The position numbers and the translations under genes were made by a program. Shown in pieces: positions 1-6,631 of a DNA stretch of 11,098 nt (its first letter is position 1; each line of letters begins with the position of its first letter). The DNA lies in the NCBI GenBank assembly GCA_029259835.1, contig JAJDEL010000568.1, positions 1-11,098 on the forward strand. Direction: 5' to 3'. Origin of the DNA: Planctomicrobium sp. GTDB lineage: Bacteria; Planctomycetota; Planctomycetia; Planctomycetales; Planctomycetaceae. The notes under the pieces were generated by a model. The model saw only the letters and a program-made list of their open reading frames with translations. It was not told the DNA's origin and did not search any database.

Positions 1-1619
1 TACTGAATGCCTGTCAATCGCGAAACTTCATAGTGCCACGTTGAAAGATCGTTCGCACAGAATTCACTCAGATGCGAATGCCCGCATGCACGGGCCATGA
101 CTTTCATCAAATCTGTTGAAGCGTCAAAGAAATTCTGTAGACGTTTCGCGCTGGCCTCAATCTTGATCCTGGCTCGAAGATCTTCACGCTGCGTCGCGAT
201 GCCGACGGGGCAGTTGTTCGTATTGCAGGCTCGCATACCGAGACAACCGATGGCCTGCAGCGCACTGTTTGCGACTCCTATGGCATCCGCTCCCAGCGCC
301 AGTGCTTTGATGAAATCGCTTTCCGTGCGCAAACCTCCGGTCACGATGAGCGTTACGTCGCTACTGTCCAAGCTGTCCAGATGCTGGCGAGCCCTGGCAA
401 GGGCCGGGAGTGTCGGCACGGAGATATTATTGCGGAACACGTCCGGCGCGGCTCCGGTTCCACCTCCACGTCCGTCGATGACGATGTAATCCACTCCCAC
501 GGACAAAGCGAAATCAATATCGGCTTCAATGTGTTGAGCCGACATTTTGAAACCGATAGGAATTCCTCCGCTCACTTCTCGCACTTCCTCTGCGACGCGG
601 CGATAGTCATCGACGTTGTTCAAGTCCGGGAATCGAGGAGGGCTGACAGCGGGCTGTCCTTCTTCCAAACCACGAACTTGCGCTATTTTCCCTTTCACTT
701 TCGCTCCGGGAAGATGTCCACCGGTGCCGGTTTTTGCCCCTTGACCAGCTTTGAAGTGAAATGCCTGCACGTTCTTCACTTTATCCAGCGACCAGCCAAA
801 GCGGCCGGACGCAAGCTCGTAAAAATAGCGACTATTGCCCGCCTGTTCTTCAGGCAGCATTCCGCCTTCGCCAGAACAAATGCCTGTTCCTGACAACTCT
901 GCCCCACGCGCAAGTGCCACTTTCGATTCTTCAGAAAGAGCACCAAAACTCATATCGCTGACGAACATGGGAATCTTTAGCGTGAGTGGTTTCGCTGCAT
1001 TCGGTCCGATCGTCACTTCGCAGCCCACTTCGGCATTATCGAACAATGGGAGTGTTGCCAGTTGGGCCGTAAGAATCTGGATATCATCCCATATTGGCAG
1101 TTGAGGTGCTGGAACGCCCATGGCAGAAACTGGTCCGTGGTGTCCCACTTTTCTGAGACCATCCTGGGCCAACTTCTGAATGTGTTTAACGTGAGGTTCG
1201 TCTTTTGTACCGGTATGATCGGCATACAATCCCAGGTACTTGTCGCGTTGGTAAGGTTGAGGGTTCTTCGCTTGCCAATCACCGATTTCTTTTTCGTCAA
1301 CGTAAACAGCGTCCGCGTCGACATCGATCCAGCCGCTGAAACTCGGTAGCCGTTCTTCATTGCTGTAGGCACTCACGCCGGAGTCGAGGCGATAGTCCCA
1401 ATTGTGAACACCACAGATGATGTCTTCGCCCCGAACGAAGCCATCGGACAGCAATGCCCCACGGTGAAGGCATCTGCCGTAGAGAACGGAAACTTGATCG
1501 TCGAAGCGTGTGACGACCAAATCGACGTTGGCGACAAGAGCATAGAATGGCTTTCGATCTTCCAGCGTACTCCAATCGCAGACTTTGACTGCGGTCGCCG
1601 ACTTTGATGTGTGAGTCAC
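1..1619 (-). CDS. Rieske [2Fe-2S] domain fused to glutamate-synthase-type FMN domain (C-terminus outside window)
   Basis: The minus frame is open for 539 codons from a GTG at 1619 to the left edge. Upstream of the start is AGGA, seven bases away. Residues about 10-110 form a Rieske domain with cluster ligands C50, H52, C69 and H72 (CLH ... CGVH). Residues about 175-515 match the FMN-binding synthase domain of glutamate synthase: the SGEGGMLPEE segment near 249, GQGAKTGTGGHLPG near 292, the glycine-rich IDGRGGGTGAAP near 381, and an intact 3Fe-4S motif with C459, C465 and C470 (Cx5Cx4C), followed by PVGIATQ. The N-terminal glutamine amidotransferase domain of GltB is absent, so the protein cannot hydrolyse glutamine itself. 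Known family members of this short type are flavin oxidoreductases of uncertain role. By inference electrons pass between the Rieske cluster, the 3Fe-4S cluster and FMN. No signal peptide is seen, so it is probably cytoplasmic. The domain calls are firm; the reaction is unknown. Confidence 0.93.
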   Translation of the reverse strand, partial: MTHTSKSATAVKVCDWSTLEDRKPFYALVANVDLVVTRFDDQVSVLYGRCLHRGALLSDGFVRGEDIICGVHNWDYRLDSGVSAYSNEERLPSFSGWIDVDADAVYVDEKEIGDWQAKNPQPYQRDKYLGLYADHTGTKDEPHVKHIQKLAQDGLRKVGHHGPVSAMGVPAPQLPIWDDIQILTAQLATLPLFDNAEVGCEVTIGPNAAKPLTLKIPMFVSDMSFGALSEESKVALARGAELSGTGICSGEGGMLPEEQAGNSRYFYELASGRFGWSLDKVKNVQAFHFKAGQGAKTGTGGHLPGAKVKGKIAQVRGLEEGQPAVSPPRFPDLNNVDDYRRVAEEVREVSGGIPIGFKMSAQHIEADIDFALSVGVDYIVIDGRGGGTGAAPDVFRNNISVPTLPALARARQHLDSLDSSDVTLIVTGGLRTESDFIKALALGADAIGVANSALQAIGCLGMRACNTNNCPVGIATQREDLRARIKIEASAKRLQNFFDASTDLMKVMARACGHSHLSEFCANDLSTWHYEVSRLTGIQ

Positions 1620-1703
1620 TGAGGTTTCCTTTTGTTGATGTGGCCGTAAAGTGAACGAATTCGTGACCCCCACGATCTTTGCAGGGCACCCACGTGGCAA
1701 GAA

Positions 1704-1732
1704 GTTTTACCATGCGAGTGAAATAAAAACAA
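1704..1732 (-). promoter_or_regulatory. Candidate promoter of the Rieske-glutamate synthase gene
   Basis: Read on the minus strand, TTGTTT (1732-1727) lies 17 bases before TAAAAC (1709-1704), which is preceded by TGG in the extended -10 position. Transcription would begin near 1697, leaving a leader of about 78 bases before the GTG start. The -35 matches sigma-70 consensus at only three of six positions, so this is a weak prediction. Confidence 0.3.
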
Positions 1733-2094
1733 AAATGATCCTGGTGAATCGACTGCCGAGGAAGTCACATTCTGCACCTGCGGCCCCCAGCTACTCAACA
1801 CGGGGCTGATCTTCTACCCGAGTTGCGAATTCACGACCGTTTGCTAGTAAAACCAAGCCACCTTGAACGTCTTGAAAAGAAATTGCTGCTCGTTGGCGTG
1901 ACAAATCTTCTGAAATCGTGTAATTAAAGCCTTCCCACTGGGAGTGCGCGCAGGTTCTGCGGCAAAATTCGTGGGATCAGGTTGCTGAATGACTGTTTTC
2001 AGGTGTTAAAACCCTGGAAATGTTGAATATATGACGTTTCCCTCCTAGAGGGTGGGGAACAAATTTACATTAGTTGAAAACAATACTGTTTTTG

Positions 2095-2110
2095 TTGTCT
2101 CAGGAGACAA
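2095..2110 (+). promoter_or_regulatory. Hairpin that contains the rpsP Shine-Dalgarno
   Basis: TTGTCTCAGGAGACAA is a perfect inverted repeat: six base pairs (TTGTCT/AGACAA) around a CAGG loop. The ribosome binding site AGGAG (2102-2106) spans the loop and the 3' arm, and the GTG start follows six bases later. Folding would partly hide the ribosome binding site. A regulatory role is inferred; the repeat itself is plain in the sequence. Confidence 0.45.
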
Positions 2111-2112
2111 AC

Positions 2113-2487
2113 GTGGCGGTTCGTATTCGAATGAAGAAGATGGGGCGGACTCACCGCCCATTTTATCGCATCTGCGTGATGGATGCTCGTAAGCCTCGAG
2201 ATGGGGCAGCGATTGAGCAGGTCGGCACTTACGATCCGATGAAAAAAGATAAATCACAACGTGTGACCCTGAAACTGGACCGGATCGACTATTGGGTTTC
2301 AGTTGGTGCGCAGCCGAGTGAAAAGGTCGCCGTACTGGTTCGTAAATTCAAGGAGAACGATTGGGGAGCAACGAATGCACCACCGCCAATGGAAGCTCCA
2401 AAAGTGAAAAAAGCTCCAGAGCAAGAAGTCAGTGAAGAAGCTCCAGCCGAAGCTGCTCCTGCTGAAGAAGCTGGCGCCGAAGGCTAA
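2113..2487 (+). CDS. rpsP: 30S ribosomal protein S16 with acidic C-terminal tail
   Basis: S16 is a small-subunit protein that binds 16S rRNA in the body of the 30S particle during assembly. The GTG at 2113 is preferred because it gives the canonical N-terminus MAVRIRMKKMGRTHRPFYRI and has AGGAG six bases upstream; an ATG at 2074 would add thirteen unrelated residues. The conserved core (MDARKPRDG, IEQVGTYDP, DRIDYWVSVGAQPSE) occupies residues 1 to about 85. S16 is normally about 80-90 residues long; this one has 124, with a tail (about 86-124) rich in Ala, Glu and Pro. It is the first gene of the translation cluster and lies 26 bases before trmD. rimM, which usually lies between these two genes in other bacteria, is absent. 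The end of the reading frame may be shifted; see the finding at 2474-2530. Confidence 0.97.
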   Translation: MAVRIRMKKMGRTHRPFYRICVMDARKPRDGAAIEQVGTYDPMKKDKSQRVTLKLDRIDYWVSVGAQPSEKVAVLVRKFKENDWGATNAPPPMEAPKVKKAPEQEVSEEAPAEAAPAEEAGAEG

Positions 2488-2513
2488 GGCTGCTGAGAGC
2501 AAAGCAGAGTTGA

Positions 2514-3248
2514 ATGCCAATGCGGTTTGACGTTCTGACACTCTTTCCGGGACTCTTCGATGGTTATCTTCAGCAGGGATTGTTGAAGAAAGCAATCGAT
2601 GCCAAACTGGTGGATATCCAGCTTAGAGACTTTCGGGACTGGACGAAAAACAAGCATCGATCCGTGGACGATACTCCTTATGGAGGTGGTCCCGGAATGT
2701 TGATTCGCTGCGAACCGGTCTTTGATTGCGTGGAAGCAGTTCAATCCGAAGAGCAGCAACCAGGCAGGTTGATCATGCTGACGCCACAAGGGCGAAAGCT
2801 GGATCAGGGACTTGTCGAAGAATTATCCACAGAGCAGCGATTACTGTTGCTCTGCGGTCGATATGAAGGATTCGATGATCGAATTTCACAGGGGTTAAAG
2901 CCTCTGGAAGTTTCAGCAGGCGACTTCATCTGCAACGGTGGAGAAGTGCCAGCGATGTTGATCATCGATTCAGTCATTCGTCTGATCCCCGGCGTTTTGG
3001 GAGATGAGATGAGTGCCAGAGACGACTCCTTTTCGACATCAAAAATGTCGGCGGGAATGCTGGAATTTCCCCAGTACACTCGACCCAGAGAATATCGTGA
3101 AATGAATGTTCCAGACATTCTCTTAAGCGGCAATCATCAGGCGATTGCGGAGTGGCGAGAGGAACAGAGTTTAGAAAGAACCCGCCAACGGCGGAGCGAT
3201 TTATTGAGCGGTAGCGATCCTTTACCAGAACATGGTGGGAACGACTGA
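2514..3248 (+). CDS. trmD: tRNA (guanine-N1)-methyltransferase TrmD
   Basis: TrmD methylates N1 of G37, next to the anticodon, using S-adenosylmethionine, and so prevents +1 frameshifting. The 244 residues show the SPOUT trefoil-knot signatures: RSVDDTPYGGGPGML (about 49-63), LTPQGRKLDQ (89-98), the SAM-binding LLCGRYEGFDDR (112-123), GDFICNGGEVPAM (136-148) and IPGVLG. R156 and D171 (in ARDDSF) correspond to the catalytic R154 and D169 of the E. coli and H. influenzae enzymes. QYTRP and LLSGNH close the domain. The length is normal. The ATG at 2514 has no strong Shine-Dalgarno, which suggests translation coupled to rpsP 26 bases upstream; a second ATG at 2520 would give MRFDVLTLFP and is equally plausible. 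Confidence 0.97.
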   Translation: MPMRFDVLTLFPGLFDGYLQQGLLKKAIDAKLVDIQLRDFRDWTKNKHRSVDDTPYGGGPGMLIRCEPVFDCVEAVQSEEQQPGRLIMLTPQGRKLDQGLVEELSTEQRLLLLCGRYEGFDDRISQGLKPLEVSAGDFICNGGEVPAMLIIDSVIRLIPGVLGDEMSARDDSFSTSKMSAGMLEFPQYTRPREYREMNVPDILLSGNHQAIAEWREEQSLERTRQRRSDLLSGSDPLPEHGGND

Positions 3249-3457
3249 CTGCATCGTCGGGACAGGACGATTTATATTGGTGATGTTCCCCTGCCCAGCC
3301 GGGAACCTCTCGCGACAATTCGAACCACTCGTGTTTCGTCAGGACTAAAAATTAGGGTTGATGAAAGTTTTGCTAGCGACAACGGAGCGGAATTTTCAAT
3401 CTCCAACCCTAAGTTGATAGCCTGACAAGGCACTAAAGACTGAAGAGGAAGCGTATC
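3249..3457 (+). promoter_or_regulatory. Structured spacer between trmD and rplS, possible L19 leader
   Basis: Three inverted repeats follow each other in this 209-base gap: ATCGTC (3253-3258) with GACGAT (3266-3271); GTTCCC (3285-3290) with GGGAAC (3301-3306); and TTAGGGTTG (3352-3360) with CAACCCTAA (3404-3412). None is followed by a run of T, so they are not ordinary terminators. The spacing within a ribosomal cluster and the structures before rplS fit a cis-acting leader that adjusts L19 synthesis, or an internal promoter region. The repeats are observed; the function is inferred. Confidence 0.4.
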
Positions 3458-3835
3458 ATGCGTCATCCATTACTCGACATTGCTGAAGAATCCAGCATCC
3501 GCAAGACCCCATTAAACTTTGCGGTCGGCGATACCGTTGAAGTTCACACACGAATCCTGGAAGGCAAAAAAGAGCGAATCCAGATTTTCAAAGGTGTCGT
3601 GATTGCCAGACGCGGTCGCGGAACGAACGAAATGTTCACCGTCCGCCACATTGTTGCCGGTGAAGGTGTTGAACGAATCTTCCCAGTGAACTCTCCAAAA
3701 GTCGCCGACGTCATCGCGACGCGTCACGCACGAGTTCGACGAGCGAAACTCTACTATTTGCGAGATCGTGTCGGTAAGGCGACGCGTCTCCGCGGACGAC
3801 GTGCCCGTGCAGGTGAAGCTGAAACAAACACGTAG
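3458..3835 (+). CDS. rplS: 50S ribosomal protein L19
   Basis: L19 sits at the interface of the large and small ribosomal subunits. The 125 residues contain the family signatures FAVGDTVEVHTRILEGKKER (about 21-40), IQIFKGVVIARRGRG, FTVRHIVAGEGVERIFP and a basic C-terminus with VRRAKLYYLRDRVGKATR. The length is typical, with a short extra tail. The ATG at 3458 is supported by a purine-rich site (GAAGAGGAAG) a few bases upstream. It is the last gene of the rpsP-trmD-rplS cluster: a strong terminator follows 81 bases after the stop codon. The 209-base structured gap before it suggests partly separate control from trmD. Confidence 0.97.
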   Translation: MRHPLLDIAEESSIRKTPLNFAVGDTVEVHTRILEGKKERIQIFKGVVIARRGRGTNEMFTVRHIVAGEGVERIFPVNSPKVADVIATRHARVRRAKLYYLRDRVGKATRLRGRRARAGEAETNT

Positions 3836-3916
3836 AATGCCTCAAAAGACGAGTGTTGAGGATCTAGTGAAATCGGTTCTACTCCAGACTTCTCAACGAA
3901 TTCCTTTGAGTAACTC

Positions 3917-3952
3917 AGCGGCGTGAATCAGGTGATTCACGCCGCTTTTTTT
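3917..3952 (+). terminator. Strong intrinsic terminator after rplS
   Basis: The arms AGCGGCGTGAATCA (3917-3930) and TGATTCACGCCGCT (3933-3946) are perfect reverse complements separated by GG. They form a stem of about 13 pairs with a four-base loop, followed directly by seven T (3946-3952). It should end the rpsP-trmD-rplS transcript. Confidence 0.93.
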
Positions 3953-3972
3953 AATCCTTACAGATCGTTCAA

Positions 3973-4368
3973 ATGCAAATCGGTTGGGTCAATCGTCTGT
4001 TTGGGAATCAAGGAGAGCGAGTTGCGGCTCGGTTTCTCAAGAAATTGGGCTACAAGATTCTTGCCAGACAGGCTCGCAGCAAGGTTGGAGAAATCGACCT
4101 GATTGCACGTGATAGCGAGACGATCGTCTTCGTTGAAGTGAAGACGCGTTCGTCTCATTCCGCTGGACATCCGTCTGAAGCAGTCGGTTTTCAAAAGCAG
4201 AAACAACTCACACGTGCTGCGTTATTCTGGCTTAAAGAGCGGAATCTTCTCGATCACCGTTGTCGGTTTGATGTCATCGCTGTGACCTGGCAAGATGGTC
4301 AGCAACCTGTCGTCGAGCATTTTCTCCACGCGTTTGAAGCGACTGATAGCGGTCAGATGTTCTCATAG
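3973..4368 (+). CDS. yraN: UPF0102 / YraN family protein
   Basis: The 131 residues match the YraN family, which has a restriction-endonuclease-like (Holliday-junction-resolvase-like) fold. The N-terminal helix carries GNQGERVAARFLKKLGYKIL (about 11-30), followed by the nuclease-like core GEIDLIARD (39-47) and IVFVEVKTRSS (51-61), where E40, D42, E55 and K57 occupy the positions of the metal-binding acidic residues and lysine in such folds. The biological role of the family is not settled. In many bacteria the order is trmD-rplS-rnhB-yraN; here rnhB is missing from between them. The ATG at 3973 has no visible Shine-Dalgarno, and no start codon lies in frame between it and the rplS terminator, which ends 20 bases upstream. 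Its transcription therefore depends on read-through or on a promoter inside the terminator region. Confidence 0.9.
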   Translation: MQIGWVNRLFGNQGERVAARFLKKLGYKILARQARSKVGEIDLIARDSETIVFVEVKTRSSHSAGHPSEAVGFQKQKQLTRAALFWLKERNLLDHRCRFDVIAVTWQDGQQPVVEHFLHAFEATDSGQMFS

Positions 4369-4606
4369 GGTGGTTTTGGGTCGATCTTCCGTTCCTCTTC
4401 GTGGATTTCAGTGCATTGGCACTTGGAAATCGTTCTCAATGGGGAATTGGTCGAGCAAACTCCTCTAGTGAATTGTTGTTAGCACTTTAATTTTGCTGAA
4501 ACTCTGCAAGAATAGAGACCGTGACGCAACGACATCAAGAATGTTATTCAGTGATATTGGCGGTCCCGCTGGGATTGTGACTTCATTTCAGATCCAAGGT
4601 GAACTT

Positions 4607-6208
4607 ATGGCAGCTCTTACTCCCGAACAGGAACAGATCGGCAAGGAAAATTTTTCAGGCGCCGTACATGCCCTGTCGGCTGGAGACACAAGTTCCGGCG
4701 GTGTCAACCGTCGAGATGCCCTGAAAGCGATTGCCGCTGGCGGTGTGGGAACTTCCGCTGCGTTGTTTGGATATAGCGAATTAAAGAAGGATCGAGTCCG
4801 TGTTGCATTCATCGGAACCGGCGATGAAGGCAACATTCTTCTGAACGAGCATCCCGAAAACTATATGGAAGTCGTTGCGATTGCAGATTTGCGTCCTTCC
4901 AATCGAGAACGTGCATTCAAAGGTGATGGCAATGATGTTCGGAAAGGGTTGATTAAAAAACTTGGCGGTGATGTTGCCAGTAAAATCAAAACCTACGACA
5001 GTCACAAAGAACTTTTGGAACACAAGGACGAACTCGGCATAGAGGCTGTCGTCATTGCGACGCCGCTGGTGACCCACGCTCCGATCGCGCTCGACTGCAT
5101 GGAAGCAGGGTTGCATGTCCTGACTGAAAAATTGATGGCCCGTACGGTGACGCAGTGTAAGTCAATGATTCGCAGCGCCCGTGACAAAAATCTTTTGCTG
5201 ACAGTTGGCCACCAACGCCATTATAGTGTGCTTTACGACAACGCTAACCATCAGGTCCAGAACGGTATGCTGGGAGACATCAAGCATATCCGTGCTCAAT
5301 GGCATCGGAACAACAGCTTTCCAAACAGCGACAGTTGGCAGAAAAAGATTCCTGCAACAGACGCGAAGATCACCGAAGACGAACTCGATCAGTTCGGTTT
5401 TGATGATGTTAATGAATTGGTGAATTGGAGACTGTACGAGAAAACCGGTGGGGGCCTCATGGCAGAACTGGGGTCACATCAAATGGATGCGGCCAGTATC
5501 TTCCTTGGAAAAGTCCATCCGGTTGCCGTGAGCGGTTTCGGAGGAAAGAACTTCTACGGAATCGAAAATGTCGGCCCCAAAGATAAGTGGAAAGACAACC
5601 GCGAAATCGATGATCAAATTTTCGTGACCTTCGAATTCCCTGGTCGACACTACGAAGAGAACAATCGCGACAAATGCATCGTTACCTACTCCTCGATCAA
5701 CACGAATAAGTTCGAGCCGTACGGTGAGATTGTTTATGGGACTCGCGGAACCTTATTCATGAAAACTGAAAAGGAAGCGATGCTCTGGAAAGAAGATGGT
5801 CGAGGAAGTACCGGTGGTGGCCCTGATCAGCGTCTCTGGGTCATCTCCGGTTCCGAAGGTGGAGCCGGCGGTCCTGTCATGGAAGCATATGAAACGACCT
5901 CCGGTCCGAAGGTTGCCACTGGAGATGCTGATTGGGCAACAAATGTCAGCCGTGGCTATCGAGAAGAAATGGAACACTTCTGTTACGCGATTCGCAATCA
6001 GGGACCAGACTATTGGCCTGGCGGTCAGCCACTTGACCCCAAATCGGGAGGCTTGCGCTGCAACGGAGTTGTAGCCATGGCAGATGCCATCATGGCATTA
6101 ACCGCAAATCTGGCGATGGAATTCCAAACTCGCATCGAGTTCAACCCAGACTGGTTCGATCCTAACAGCGACGCAGCACCAGAACTGGAACATGGCGTCA
6201 AAGCCTGA
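4607..6208 (+). CDS. Gfo/Idh/MocA family oxidoreductase with Tat-like signal
   Basis: This is a predicted NAD(P)-dependent dehydrogenase of the glucose-fructose oxidoreductase/inositol dehydrogenase family, acting on an unknown sugar or polyol. The start at 4607 has AAGGTGA just upstream; an upstream TTG at 4493 in the same frame adds a tail unlike the family. Residues 34-40 (NRRDALK) followed by an Ala/Gly-rich stretch to about 54 resemble the twin-arginine signals common on planctomycete members. The Rossmann motif is GTGDEG (70-75). The usual EKP motif reads EKL (174-176), with the catalytic lysine kept. GHQRHYS (201-207) and [14 protein letters not shown] (281-294) follow, with H291 and D294 in the active-site region. 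At 533 residues it is longer than the usual 350-450. It has about 240 bases of upstream spacer without a clear promoter and seems to be transcribed alone. The substrate cannot be told from the sequence. Confidence 0.92.
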   Translation: MAALTPEQEQIGKENFSGAVHALSAGDTSSGGVNRRDALKAIAAGGVGTSAALFGYSELKKDRVRVAFIGTGDEGNILLNEHPENYMEVVAIADLRPSNRERAFKGDGNDVRKGLIKKLGGDVASKIKTYDSHKELLEHKDELGIEAVVIATPLVTHAPIALDCMEAGLHVLTEKLMARTVTQCKSMIRSARDKNLLLTVGHQRHYSVLYDNANHQVQNGMLGDIKHIRAQWHRNNSFPNSDSWQKKIPATDAKITEDELDQFGFDDVNELVNWRLYEKTGGGLMAELGSHQMDAASIFLGKVHPVAVSGFGGKNFYGIENVGPKDKWKDNREIDDQIFVTFEFPGRHYEENNRDKCIVTYSSINTNKFEPYGEIVYGTRGTLFMKTEKEAMLWKEDGRGSTGGGPDQRLWVISGSEGGAGGPVMEAYETTSGPKVATGDADWATNVSRGYREEMEHFCYAIRNQGPDYWPGGQPLDPKSGGLRCNGVVAMADAIMALTANLAMEFQTRIEFNPDWFDPNSDAAPELEHGVKA

Positions 6209-6239
6209 CCATTCTCGGATTGCTCTCGCCACAATTTAG

Positions 6240-6260
6240 CACCGGGTGAGTCACCCGGTG
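6240..6260. repeat. Perfect palindrome downstream of the oxidoreductase gene
   Basis: The arms CACCGGGTG (6240-6248) and CACCCGGTG (6252-6260) are exact reverse complements around an AGT loop. The element starts 32 bases after the stop codon. With no T tract on either side it is not a standard intrinsic terminator. It could protect the 3' end of the transcript, act as a factor-dependent stop, or be a copy of a dispersed genomic repeat. Confidence 0.5.
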
Positions 6261-6580
6261 AGATGGAACTTGCGCTTCAAGAATACTCTCTTAACAGCGT
6301 TGACGTTTCCTTTTACACCTTCCCCCTGTGTGAATCACCGGGGTCTAAATGGTGTTCCGCTGCGAAGTTGAGATGAACCGCTCGGGCGAATCAGTGCTGT
6401 CCGAGTGAATCGATTGCAGCAGTCAGGCCTAAACGGAGCCTTGTGCGCTGTTGCCGAAATGCAACGTGTTGTACTCAGCCTGTGCGATCCTTTGTGGACT
6501 CCCCGGAAATCTCGGGGAGGGCCAGAAGTTCATCAGGTCTTGAACAATTCCTCTGCTAACTTTTTCTGATTGCGAAGACT

Positions 6581-6589
6581 TGGTAAGAT
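6581..6589 (+). promoter_or_regulatory. Candidate extended -10 promoter of the metalloprotease gene
   Basis: TGG followed by TAAGAT (6584-6589) matches an extended -10 element, with no good -35 box. Transcription would start near 6596, leaving a leader of about 36 bases. That leader carries a small perfect hairpin, TAAAGA (6602-6607) with TCTTTA (6612-6617), just before the AGGGGAA ribosome binding site. Confidence 0.35.
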
Positions 6590-6631
6590 AGCCAGGATTC
6601 GTAAAGAACGCTCTTTATCCAGGGGAACCTC

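Larger units (their letters stand above)
1620..2112. other. Divergent intergenic spacer before rpsP
   Basis: This spacer separates the minus-strand oxidoreductase from rpsP and should hold both promoters. Between about 1750 and 2000 I see no convincing coding frame or RNA gene. Near rpsP there are an AT-rich stretch around 2021-2033 (TGTTGAATATATG) that could serve as a -10 region, a small hairpin CCCTC/GAGGG around 2040-2052, an AAAACA/TGTTTT hairpin at 2077-2092, and the hairpin at 2095-2110 listed separately. No promoter for rpsP can be assigned with confidence. Confidence 0.5.
6209..6631. other. Intergenic spacer between oxidoreductase and metalloprotease
   Basis: I see no coding frame of useful length in these 423 bases. 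They hold a perfect palindrome (6240-6260), a second G+C-rich hairpin with arms CTCCCCG/CGGGGAG (6499-6505 and 6513-6519, seven-base loop), a small GTTGC/GCAAC stem near 6450-6466, and a candidate promoter for the protease at 6581-6589. Neither large hairpin is followed by a T run. A short RNA gene cannot be excluded, but I recognise none. Confidence 0.5.

Noticed and set aside
381..893. A 170-codon open frame on the plus strand
   Set aside because: It lies opposite the conserved Rieske-glutamate synthase frame, and its translation has no family-like features.
2074..2112. Upstream ATG extension of rpsP
   Set aside because: It adds thirteen residues not seen in S16 and overlaps the hairpin and Shine-Dalgarno; the GTG at 2113 gives the canonical N-terminus.
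4493..4606. Upstream TTG extension of the Gfo/Idh/MocA gene
   Set aside because: It has no ribosome binding site and adds a segment unlike the family, while ATG 4607 has AAGGTGA in front of it.
6240..6260. Palindrome as an intrinsic terminator of the oxidoreductase gene
   Set aside because: No T run follows on either strand, so only a non-standard role can be proposed.
6348..6407. Tiny 19-codon frame in the 6209-6631 spacer
   Set aside because: It has no convincing ribosome binding site or conserved features and is within chance expectation.
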